Shown here in pieces: positions 43,746-55,700 of a stretch of 64,000 nucleotides of DNA. The notes below the pieces were generated by a model. That model searched no databases. It was not told the origin of the DNA and saw only the letters and a list, made by a program, of their open reading frames with translations. This DNA is from an uncultured Eubacteriales bacterium (GTDB lineage: Bacteria; Bacillota; Clostridia; Christensenellales; Aristaeellaceae). The position numbers were made by a program, and so were the translations under genes. How positions within the stretch are numbered: the first letter of the stretch is position 1; every line of letters begins with the position of its first letter. The stretch lies in the NCBI GenBank assembly GCA_902760595.1, contig CACWHI010000005.1, positions 103,730 to 167,729 of the forward strand. The letters run 5' to 3'.

Positions 43746-46700
43746 TTCCGTTTTACTCAGCTTGTAGGTGACCTTCAGCGCGCCGGTCCCGCTGTCGGTC
43801 ACATCCACGGCGAGCTTCCATTCGAGATCGTCGTAGGTGATGCCGGCCTGGCCGTCGTTCACTTCATACACCTTGTACTCGTAGTGCTTGTTTTCATTGC
43901 CCTGTGCGTACCTGATGGGCTCAAAGGTGATCTTGCCGTCCGCGTCGCTTGTGCCGTTGGAGACGATGCTTCCTTCAGCGTCCCTGATGGCGAATCTGAA
44001 CTCCTTATCCTTCATGACACGGCCCGTCAGCGCCTTGGTGCCGTCGATGGTCAGCTCGCCCTTCGCCTCATAGGTGTTGTTGAACCTGAAGTTCATTTCC
44101 GGCGCGGGTTCCCCGCTCTCGGCGTTCCAGACCTCTTCGTCGCCCTTCTTCACGCTCAGCACGGTCGGCTTCAGTACACCCTCGCCCGCGTCGTCCACCC
44201 GCAGGGTCACGGTCCAGGGCACATCGTTCACGGTGATTCCGCTGCCGCTGGCACCGGTCTCATGGATCACATAGGTATAGGTTTTGTTGATATCCGAACT
44301 GGTATAGGCCATCTCTTCAAAGAGCGCCTTACCGTCCGCGCCGTTCTGCGCCTCGCCGAGCCTGGTTTCCTTGCCGCTCGCATCCACAGCGGACAGAGTA
44401 AAGGTGAAGGTGTGATTCGCATAATATGTCGTGTCGATCAGCGTCCCGTTCACCCATTTTTCAATGCCGGGCTGCCACGTGCCGCCGGCTTCGTACTTGT
44501 TGTCAAATTTCAGCTTCTGTCCCAGGGCATTCAGCATGCTTTCAAGTTCAGTCGCGTAGCTCTCGGGCGTCTCCTCGCCCTCCTTTACAGGAAGCGGCAG
44601 AGCAATCGTGACCGTCGGAATCGTGGTGCGCTTCCCGTCCTTGATGGATACGATATCCACCTGGGCGCCCAGGCGGCCCTGTCGATTGTCCGTGATCTGC
44701 ACGGTGATGCTGTACAGGATGCTGTCAATGGTCGTGCCGTTCCGATCAAGCGCGTCCTCCTGCAGGAAGTAGCGGAAGAACTGGTTGCTGCCCACGTCGT
44801 CAATGTCGAAGGTCCCCAGCAGCGCTTCGGCAACGCCCTGATCATTGTTTTCCAGAGTCGCCAATACATCGCCGGGCCTGTCGTTCTCGTTCTTGTACAG
44901 CGTGTAGCTGAAATGCTTGCCGGCAAAGCCCCCCGCCTCCGGCACAAGACCGTTGATCGTCTTGGTCAGACGCAGCCTGAGCTCGCCCTCGGCGGAGTAG
45001 ATATTATTGAACTTCAGGTCGCTGAGGCTGTTCAGCTTCGTCCATTCACCGCGTTCCTTAATGTCGATCTCGGTCTGGCCTTCCTTCAGCACTGTCTTAT
45101 AGTAGGTCGCAGTGCTCTTCAGGGTGCCGGCCTCATCGTCCTGCAGGTCGACCCAGACCACATAGACCGTCTTATCCAGCTCGAAGCCCGGGCGCTCCGT
45201 ATCCACTTCCTCGCGCACCGTGTACACGCGGTAGCCTTTATAGCCGCTCACGCCGGTCTGCCAGATCAGCGTGGGGAAGGTGATAGTGCCTTCCGCATTG
45301 TTATTCACAGGATAGCCCTTGCCGTTGTTGGCAGTAAAGTCGATCGTGCGCCTGGTGCTGCCATCCAGCCTGTAGGTGGTGATCGCATCTTCGGCGCCTT
45401 CCTCCGCGCCCTCCTGGTGCCACGCGATGGGCTTCAGGTAGTAGGTAAAGATGTTGTCCTTGAAGTACACGGGTCGGCGTGTGTTGATGGTCTTGTTGGC
45501 GGTCACGCTGTTCCGGCCCTCGGACTGGTAGGTATTGGTCACCGCCACCTCGTTCGTCAGGTTTTCTTCAGGCGCGTCGAGGCGCTCATTCTCCCCGCTC
45601 GCCTCGATCTTGCCGCTGAGCGAGCCCTTGGTGGTGGTCTGGGTGTAACCGTCCGCGCCGATCTCGGTGATGACATAGTTGGTGCCGACAGGCAGGCCCT
45701 CGATGACGATGCGCTCATCATGCGCCAAGAGCAGCTGTCCCCAGGTACCGTCACTGTCCAGCCTGAAGCTGTCGTTCCTCTGAGAGACCCACTTCATAGC
45801 CCCGTCTTCCTCCATCAGCTTATACCTGGTATAGTCGTAGCTACCGGTCAGTACCTCATTTTCCTGGTTGGTCATGCGCAGCTTGAACAGGTACTGCTTG
45901 GTCTGGTCGCCGCCCTCAGTAACAGACTTGCTGATGATGAGGTGGTCGAGCGTGGAGTTATGCAGACGTCGCTCCTGCGAATAGCCGGCGGTCGCGCTGC
46001 CGCTGTAGCCTGTATAGTTATTATTGTCCACGACCGCCTTGAAGCCGTATTCCGCCAGCGCGGCGAGCGACTCCTCCGTCTCCTCGATGGTGTAGTGGTA
46101 AAGGGTGCCGTAGGCACTGGTACACGGCAGGTTATAGATGGTGGTCGTCCAGTTGTCCGCCTTGGTGAGCTCAACATCCTTCATATACAGCTCGCCATTC
46201 CGGAGGATATTGACCTTGACAGACTTAATGCCGAATTCCTCATCTGAGCCAACGGGCCACCACTGCTTTTTGATGGTCAGCGACTGGCGGGTACGGACGT
46301 TCCAGACCGTGCGGGTGCGGGTCGGATCATCAGGCGCAAAGTTGATGATCTCACTATCTTTGGTGCCAAAGGCGAAGTCTTTATAGCTGTCGGAGTTGTA
46401 AGAGGTGCTGCCCCTGTAGGTCAGAACGGGCTCATTCTTGCTGCGCGCGTCCACCTCAAAGCTCCACCACATGTTCTCCAGGCGGTACCTGGAGGCGACC
46501 ACGTAAGCGTGATTGTTGCTATAATCGCTGTAATAATAGGGGCTGTACTCCCTCAGCGCGTAAGTACCGCTCTCCAGGTTCTCAAAGGAGACTGTACCGT
46601 CACTGCGCGTCTGGCCCACTGCGATGCGCGTCCAGCAGTTGTTGGAACTGGTACCCGTGACGGAGGTCGTGGCAGGCGGATTGCTGTGATTCGTGAGAGC

Positions 46701-49700
46701 GGTGTGCTTCTCGTTCGTGCAGGTCAGCTGGTACAGCTGGAAGTATACGCTGCCCAGCGGGAGCTCCTCGTACTGGAAGTTGCCTTCCTCATCCATGATG
46801 GCAAGGCCGTTTTCATCGGTCTTCGGGTCTGAACGGGTCAGCTTTTTCAGCGTCACCGTCTTCAGGTCGTGCAGCTCGATAGTGACGCGGTCGTTGATGT
46901 TGAAGCGGGCCGTATCCTCTCCGCCGGAGTTCAGGATGGTCTGGTAGCAGGGCCTGTTGTAGGCCAGGATCGCCTCGGGATCATCCGGCAGTTCCGCCGG
47001 GGAATGCATGGTGATCTCGAAATAGGTTTCGGAATTGTCGTACCCGTCGAAGATCATTTCCGAGCCGTCCGTCCTGAAGCGCAGGTCGACCGCGATGGCG
47101 GTGATCCTTTCCTTCGGAGCGGTACTGTCATAAGGGATCCACAGATCCGGACGGTTGATGATATCCATCTGAATCTGGCTGGCCGGCAGCGGATTGCCGG
47201 CGGAATCCCGGCTGGAGAAGTTGTTGTTCTCGTTCAGATTCGTCGCCGTGGAATAGTACACCTTCGCGTCAATACCCTGGGTGCGCGCGTAGCTGACGTC
47301 TATATCCTTGAAGGTACCCTTCCAGAAGTGTTCGTCCTTGTGGCCGGCGGTGTTGGCAGCGTTCTCCAGCACATCATAGATGATGACGTTGCGGCTGGTG
47401 CCCTGGCCGGTAGTCTTGTAGCTCAGATGATAATAGTAATCCGTGTCAAGATCGGTGACGTCGTGCAGCTGCCAGACGCCGCTCTTGCCCTTGATCAGCT
47501 TGTCCACGCCCGTCTGCACAGATTTGGCGTAATTGGGGTTGACGAAGGAATTCATGTACAGCACGTCGTTCTGGTTCGTGATGCCGTCTTCGTTGACGTC
47601 ATGGAACACATAGTTGCCATCGTCACGGATCACGTTATAGACGCTGCCGCCGAACGCGCCGTCGTCATAATAGGCGTTCGTATTCGTGTGCATCAGTTCC
47701 CAGACCTGGGGCACGTAGCCGTGCTCGTCGGACATGGGATTGCCGTTCTCATCGTACTCTACGCCCTGGAATACGGCGATGTTGTAGCCCCTCGGATACA
47801 GCGCGTTGTCTTCATAGCTGATTTCCGCGCCAAAGGTGATCGTGAAGCCTGAATAGCCTTGTGAATTATAGTTGACAGCGTCACCTTCCGCTATCACATG
47901 GAAGATGATCATCTGGCGGTTAGTGCCCTTATAATCGTCAATGATCACAGGATTCCCCACCAGTGACGCCGCGCCGCCATTATAGCGCCTGACGATGACA
48001 GAGGCCGTCGGGTCGAAGTTCCAGCCTTCGGGCAGCAGATCATAGTAGTAGCCTTCCTTGATCACGATTTCATGCTGCAACCACAGCGGGATTCCGACCG
48101 TATTGCTGATGGACTGATACGCATTCAGGGTAAAGGTTCCCTTGACGATCTCAGTCAGGCTGTTTGCCACTACAGAATCCGTGTTCTTGCTTGATCCTAC
48201 CGATGACGTGATGGGGCCGGCCTGGGCCAGGGCATGGTCATAGATCAGTTCGACCTCGTCGCCGTAGTCGAGCCGGTCCGCGTCATGGCCGTACAGGCCC
48301 ACGCGCACCGCCTCGTTATCCGTATGGGAGGGTACGCCGGGCTGTACCATACCGTCATACTGGCGGTAGATATTGGTGAACATCGACCAGGAACCGTCGG
48401 GCTCTTCGATCTCCATGGGGAAGGCGGCGATATTGAGCATTTCCACTTCCGTGAGCAGCTCGCCGTTCTCCAGCAGCGCCTGGACCTTTTCACTTTCGGC
48501 CTTAAGCCTGACAGTGAAATAGGTGTCGATGCGCACATACTCGTTGACACGGGGCGTCATGACGCGATAGCCGGTGATGCCGCGGCCGGCGAGGCCTGAT
48601 ACATTGAAGATGGTGTAGGCGCTTGTGCCCGTCTGGCTCGTCGGCCAGGTGTAGGTGGCGATATTCACCCATTCGCCGCCGGGCTGTCCCGTTTCATTCG
48701 TCTGGCCCTGCAGCACGAACTGTCCCAGCGGAATATTGGACAGGGGCTCGCCTGTGGTATGATCGGTGCGCTTCGCGGTAGCGCTGGCGCTGATCGAGAT
48801 GATCTCATAATCGCCCGGCTCCAGCTTCACATATTCGGTTTTGCCGCCGTTGACCGTGCCGTGCAGCCACAGCTCGTTATCCGTGATGTTGAAACGGTAA
48901 TACTCATGCACGCCGTCCATGGCCAGCTCGTCGCCGTTGACGTAGAAGACCATATGGAACGACGCGTCGATATCCCCGTCATATTCCAGCACCGTCTGGC
49001 CGCCGGGCTTTTTGCTGGTATCGCCGCTGTTGAAGTTTCGCTGAAGCGCCTTATCGTAGTAGAAGATCTTTCCGGAGGGCTTCCAGCGGTAATCACCCCA
49101 CTCAATGAAGGTCGCGTCGTTCATGGCGTCCTCATCATTGTGGTCCGGCGGCGGCGGAGACTTGCCATCCGGATTCTGCGGATGCAGCGCCTCGGCCACG
49201 ATATCCGCCTCGTTGGTGTAACGGGTGAAGATACGGCCGTCCTCCATAATGATGTTGCCTTCGCTCTTGGGATAGGCGACTACGACCCAATAATACTGAT
49301 ATGTATATTTAGTGGAGCCGCTTCCTTGGGGATCTGCTGTAAAAGTCCAGATGCGCTTGTCCGCAGAGAATGTCGGACTTGTTGTATTCAGACCTGAACC
49401 GCCGCCAGTCTGATACATAACTGATACGATTTCGCCGTTCTGTCCTGGCAGGTCGGTCACAGAGAAGGTCGCATGCTGGTTTGCCTGCACCTGGAAATAC
49501 ACATTATAAGCCACATAATCAAAGTTTTCCGTATCAAACGCCGCACGGGAAAGATGGTTCGAATTGATATAATTGGTATTGTAGTAATGCAGCAGCTGCG
49601 GCTCGCTCTGACGCTTGGAGAAGGCGGTGATATCCAGGCCGTTGTCCAGGCCGAAGGTGATCGTATTGCTGTCCTGCTCTTCCGCCACGTCCTCCCGGTC

Positions 49701-52700
49701 GCCGGAGTGGGTCTCATCATCATAGTTCAGGGTCGCATAACCCGTGCCATGAGCTTGCAGCTCATAGATGTGCGTGTCCAGATGCTCATGCGGGTACAGC
49801 GAATAGATGACCTGGATCTTCGTGTTGGAGGACGCGGAAAGCTCCTCCCAGTTGGTGAACACGATCTCGTCATCGCTCTTATCCTCCTTAGTACCGTGGT
49901 CGTCGATATAATAGTTGTAGGAATAACGCGGGTTATAATCCGGCGCCTGCGGCACGGAGATATCATTGGTCGGTGCCAGCGGCGCGACCCAGCGGGTAGT
50001 GCCGTTGGCCCCTACGGCCTGCATGTAATAGGGCAGGCGGACCTCCAGGTCCCCAACGGCGTAATGCGCGGAGTTGACAGAGATATTCATCTCATACTTG
50101 TATTTGCGCATATCATCGTTGGGCATGACCGTTTCATAGATGTCATACCGGTTGCGAACGTCTATGGTATCCTTGTCCGGCAGACTCCCCTTGCCATAGC
50201 TGACCCAGTACAGCTCGATGGAGTAGTTCCAGTTGTCCTGGAGGATATTGGTCAGGGTCACGGTCTGGCCGCCGAAGTCCGGCTCCTGGGTGCTCTCCTG
50301 CTCGGCGTGGTAATAGCGCAGCGCCTCCTGGGGCGCCTGCTTGAAAGACCAGGTGATGGGGTTGCCGTCCGCGTCGACCGCGGGCAGGATCATGGTCTTT
50401 TCCCAGATGTTCGGGTTATCCTCCCTCGCGTCCGCAGGGAAAAACTCCAGCCTGTTGTCCGAAAGCATATTGACACCGTTGGCCAGCAGGTACTCTGTGA
50501 CAGACACGGGTCTTCTGTTGTCCTCGTTGTCATTGTCCTCCCATTCCACCTGCAGGGTGACGGGCTGTGTTTTCAGCGTAAAGGTGTAATCAAGGTTAAT
50601 GATGCCATCGTCGTCCAGGCGCTCCACGTACTGGATATCATAGTATTTCCCCAGGTTGGTGAACTCCAGGGCGTAATCAAGCTCCTTGGCTTCCATCAGG
50701 TCGCGGCCAAGCAGGGAAATGATGGGGCTGGAATAGGTAGCGCTGGTCGACGAGATGCCGCTGATGGAACCGCGGTAGGTATAGGTATTGCCGCCCTGCT
50801 CGTTGGCCAGGTACTGCAGCGTCGCAGGCCGGAGCTTCAGCGCGTTCCTGTCATCGTCAAAGGTGAAATTGAAGCGATACAGCTTATCCACAGCGGTGTT
50901 GGTGATCGTCACCGCATGGCCAGGCACGCCGCTGGTATAGTCCGAGGTAGCGTCAGTCTCGGTAAACACGGCAGGCTTGCCGCGCTGCACCACCGTATAC
51001 CGGTGATGATCCACGGCCTCTCCTTCTTCCGTGTACTTGGGCAGGTAGAACACGTGACTGTAGGAATACGGATTGTGATCATCCGGCTCCCAGGTCTCCA
51101 CCACCTCACCCGTGACCGTATCCACCAGATCATACTGGGTATGGCTGCGGTCGATTTCCTGGCCGGTGACATTGGCGATGTTGGTGGCGCCGGTCCAGTT
51201 TACCTTGACGCCTATGCGGTAATAATCGCAATAGGTGGTCATGCTGTAAACATTGGTGGAATTCATGTAGGCGCGCATCGCGCCGTGGGTGCCGCTGAAG
51301 GTATTGCGGATGTCATTCAGGAAGTATTTGCCGCCGTCGTAGGTCAGCCAGTAATAGGAGATCGCCGTGTCCACACCGCTGGCATTTTCATAATAACCGG
51401 GCACGGAATCAAATACGATGGTCCAGGTGTTGTCTCCATTGTCCGTAATCGTGTAATCCAGGCCCTCCAGCTCGCCCAGGATTTCCTCTGAAGTACCGTA
51501 CCAGAGGTGCGCGCCGAAGCTTTCCGGTGTGGGCTCAGGCCGTTCCCCGACCTGGCCGTTATTGTCCGAGAAGGTCAGGTTGATCGTCAGGGGACGGTCC
51601 TTGGTATAAACATTCAGGCCATAATTGGCATTTACCGCCCACTGCCATTTAAGCTCGCCGTAGCCGGCCTCTGTCCTGTCGGAATAGTAGTAATCACCTA
51701 CCGTATCAAATGTGACCCAGTAGTAAGGGATATTCACGAGATCGCCAGAGGCATTGGTATACTGGTCGGGCACGCGATAGAATTCCACCGTCCACTGGCT
51801 GCCGTCGACGCTCCTGAGATGCCAGTCGCTGGGATTCAGCGGGATCTGTTCGATGGTTCCAGAAGCGGTGCCATAATACAGCGTTGGCGTCCAGTCGTTT
51901 GGATCGGGCCGCTTGCCATCGGCATTGCTGCCGTCCTGCCAGTACAGCACGATACCCAGCTTTCTGGGATAGATGGTAACACTCGGGCTGGCAGTGTTAT
52001 AATTCCACCTCAGGAAGCCGCTGCGTGAATTATTCTTAAACTGATTATAGTAATCGTCCGAGCCATCCCATGTCAGCCAGTAGTAGCCGGCGGGCAGGCT
52101 TTCCACATTCTTCAGGTTCAGCTTCCAGCTGGTGGGCGTCGCTTCAACGACCTCCCACTGGTCAGCGGTCAAAGGAATCTCATACTTTGTTTCCGCATCA
52201 TTACCCGCCCACAGGTGCGGCACAAAGCTGCTCAGGCTCGGCCGGCGGCCCCACTCATTGGTGCTGTCGCTCCAGTTCAGGGTCACGCTGATGTCCTTCG
52301 TGGCTTCACGTTTGAGCGTGGCGCTCCAGTTATAGCCAGAGGTGCTTCCCGTTGAGGTAATACTGTTGCTAATGGAATAATAGTTCGTATTATAGGGATT
52401 GAGCTGATTATAGCCCTCCACGTCATCACAGGTGAACCAGTAGTAATACACCTTTCGTTCAGTGTCTGAATCCTCCGGATAGACCATGGGGATGTCCGTA
52501 AAGGTGACAACCCATTTATTGCTGGCATCCTGAGAGTCATCTATGGTATAGGGTACGTTTTCAAAGGTTCCGATCATTCGGGAAGACTGCCCATGGGCCG
52601 AGCCATAGCCGGAATAGCCAAGGTGCGGCACAAACTGATCCTTAGTCGGACGCAACCCATCAGCGTTGCTGTTGTCATCCCAGTTGATCGTGATCGTCGC

Positions 52701-55700
52701 GGTTCTGGCGTACTTCGTGTAAATACTGGTCGAAGCGCTGGTTGCGGTCGGGCTGTTGCTGAAGCGGCTGGTCAGGTAGCCATTGTAATAATAAGATCGG
52801 AGCTTGCTGATATAATTGTCCGTTTTGCCTTCCCAATTGACCCAGTACGTCTTGATGGACACCTCATTACCATTCGCGTCACGCGTGGAGCGAGGCAGGC
52901 CCTTGATCCTGATCTGCCAGTAGTTTCTGCTATTACTGTAGCTCGTACTGACGATCTCCCACTCATAGTCCGATTCCGGGATCTGTCCGACCGCGTCGCC
53001 GCTGTCGCTGGTCGAATAGTAAAGCTGTAGATTCGTGAATTCTTCCGGTGTTGGCCGCCAGCCGTTGGCATTGGAACTGTCATCCCAATAGAGCAGCAGC
53101 AGGAAGTCTTCCGTTTCATCCGGATAGCAGTAGACCGTCGTTCTGTCCGAAGCAGTAGCGCTGAAGATCATGGCGCCGGGTGTCACGTCGTTCTTGACCT
53201 GATTGATGTAGTGCTCACCGTCCCATGTCAGCCAGTAGTAAGCATAATTGGTGATATAGCTGCCGTTATCGTAATAGTAGGGCAGATGCTTGATCGTGAT
53301 ATCCCAATAATTCTGGTTGGAGGTGGTGTCTTCAAACACGACCTGCACATCCTCCATTGGGATTTCCACTGAAGCCACGGAGGTTGAGCTTGTCCAAAGA
53401 TGCATATTGGCCAGCAGTTCTTCCGGCGTAGGCCGCCAGCCGTTGGCATCCTGGCTGTCCTGCCAGTACAGGCGGATCAGGCGGCTGCGGGTCTTCAGGT
53501 AAGTGGTCACGCTGGGATTCGCCGCTTCACGGCTGAAAAGCATGCAGCCGATGATATTGCTGTTGCTGTTGGTGCGCTGCCGCTGGTTCCAGTATTCGTC
53601 CGAGCCGGTCCAGGTCAGCCAATAATTGGTATATGTGTTGGTACTGCCGGAATTGGTCGCCACCGCGTAGGGTACGCTGTCAAAGTGGATGAGCCAGGTA
53701 TCGTCCCCGTTGTCCGTAATGGTCCAGCTGCCGTCCTCGAGCTCGATCGGCACATTGGTGCGCACATTCGTACCAAAATAGAGCTGGGGCGTGAATTTCT
53801 CGATGCTCGGACGGTAGCCGCCCGCGTTGGAATAATCGCTCCACCTGAGGGTCAGGTCCAGCGAGCGTTCCTTGAGCCGAGTGGTGACGCTCGGGGCATA
53901 GCTGCTGGCGGGCACTGACATGTAACCGTAGGTGCCCGAGGTCATGATATCATTGTAGTATTCGCTCGATCCCTCCCAGGTCAGCACATAATTGCTGATA
54001 TTGACCTGGGTCGTGCCGGACTGGTCCTCCCGGTTATAGGTATAGGGAATAGACAGGTAACGGATCACCCATTTATTCTGGCTGTCCTGATCGGCATTGA
54101 TGATGTAATCCACATCGCGCTCGGCCTCGATCTCGACCCAGACATTCTGATTTCCGCCCGCGTAGTTGGACGCCTGATACCACAGATGCGGCGTGAACTG
54201 GGTCGGATCCGGGCGCGTATCGCGGCCGTTGGCATAGTCATCCCAGATGAGCGTCAGGGGCAGCTCGCGGTGCTTTGCGCGGGTAGTCAGTACATAGTAA
54301 GGCTCATCATTGGTGAACAGCTCGCGCATGTAGCCGAAGGAGGTATCCTTCACATTGTTATAGTACTGATCCGAGCCTTCCCAGGTCAGCCAGATATAAT
54401 ACTGATCCGCCGCAACGCCCGACAAATTTTCCGGCTCCGGGAAAGAAAGCGTCCAGGTGTTGTCGCCGTTGTCCTTCACGGTCCAGTTGACGCCGGTGAT
54501 CTCCACCTTGTTGCCGCCGTTGGTGTTGCTGCGCCATACATGCGGCGTGAACGCGTCCACGGACGGCCTGTAGCCCAGCTTGTTGTCGCCGTCCTCCCAC
54601 TTGAGCAAGATCTGGAAGGCCTTCTGGCGGGCGATGAAGCTCACTTCTGCCTTTGTCCGGCTCAGCGACTCATAGGTATAGCCGTATTCTGTCGTCTTGC
54701 GCGCGGTATTGTAATACTGGTCGGAGCCGTCCCAGGTGAGCCAGAGATAACGGGTGTTGCTCCCGGTCAGCTTTCGCGCATCTGTATCCTTGAACAGGAT
54801 CATCCAGGTATCGTCCCCGTTGTCGGTGATCTCGTAATTCCCGGTCACTTCCCGGGCTGTGGACGTAGTCGAATCAGAAGTAGAGTTGGTCCACCACAGA
54901 TGGGGAACGAACTCCTCGATCGACGGGCGGTTCCCGAATTCATCGCTGTGGTCGTGCCAGTTCAGCGTGGCGACGACCGTTTTGGGGTAGATGCCGTCTA
55001 CCGAATCATTTTGCTGACGCCAATAGCTGCTGTGCCCGTTAAAGCGGCCGTCCTTATAGGCATAGTAAAAACGGGTATAGAATCTGATACAGCCGTAGGC
55101 ATTGGTCTTTACATCATTGATATAGTCGTCGGAGCCTTCCCAGGTAATGAACAAATAACGGGAAATGTCTTTGACATTGTTGCGATCGTAATGTTTCCGC
55201 AGCAGATCAGAGTTTTTGAATGTGATCGTCCACGTATCGTCCCCATTGTCTTTAACCGACCAATCGGTACCAGCCAGGTCGGTCGCGCCCGCAGTAGAGG
55301 AGTTATTGCTTTCGTCGTACCACAGATGCCATGTGACATCATCAGGATCGGGGCGCAGTCCCGCAGCGTTGCTGAAATCCTTCCAGCTGAGCTTGATATT
55401 GAACACCTTCGGCCAGGCGGTAAAATTGATGCTCGTATTAGAAGCCGATTGGTAAGTATAGCCATGCTGCGATGTCGTCTTCGCCTGGTTGAAATAATAC
55501 TGAGAAGCTTCATCCGTTCCTAGCGACGTATCCTCCCAGGTCAGCCAGAAATAGCTGTAGGTTCCGCGGAAGACAGCCTCATCCGCGTCCAGCAGGGTGA
55601 TGACCCAGTAATCGTCGTATTCCTTGATATCCCAGTTTGATCCGGTCAGCTCGACGTTGCCTGCCGTGGAGGAACTGGTCGAACCCCACAGATGGGGTTT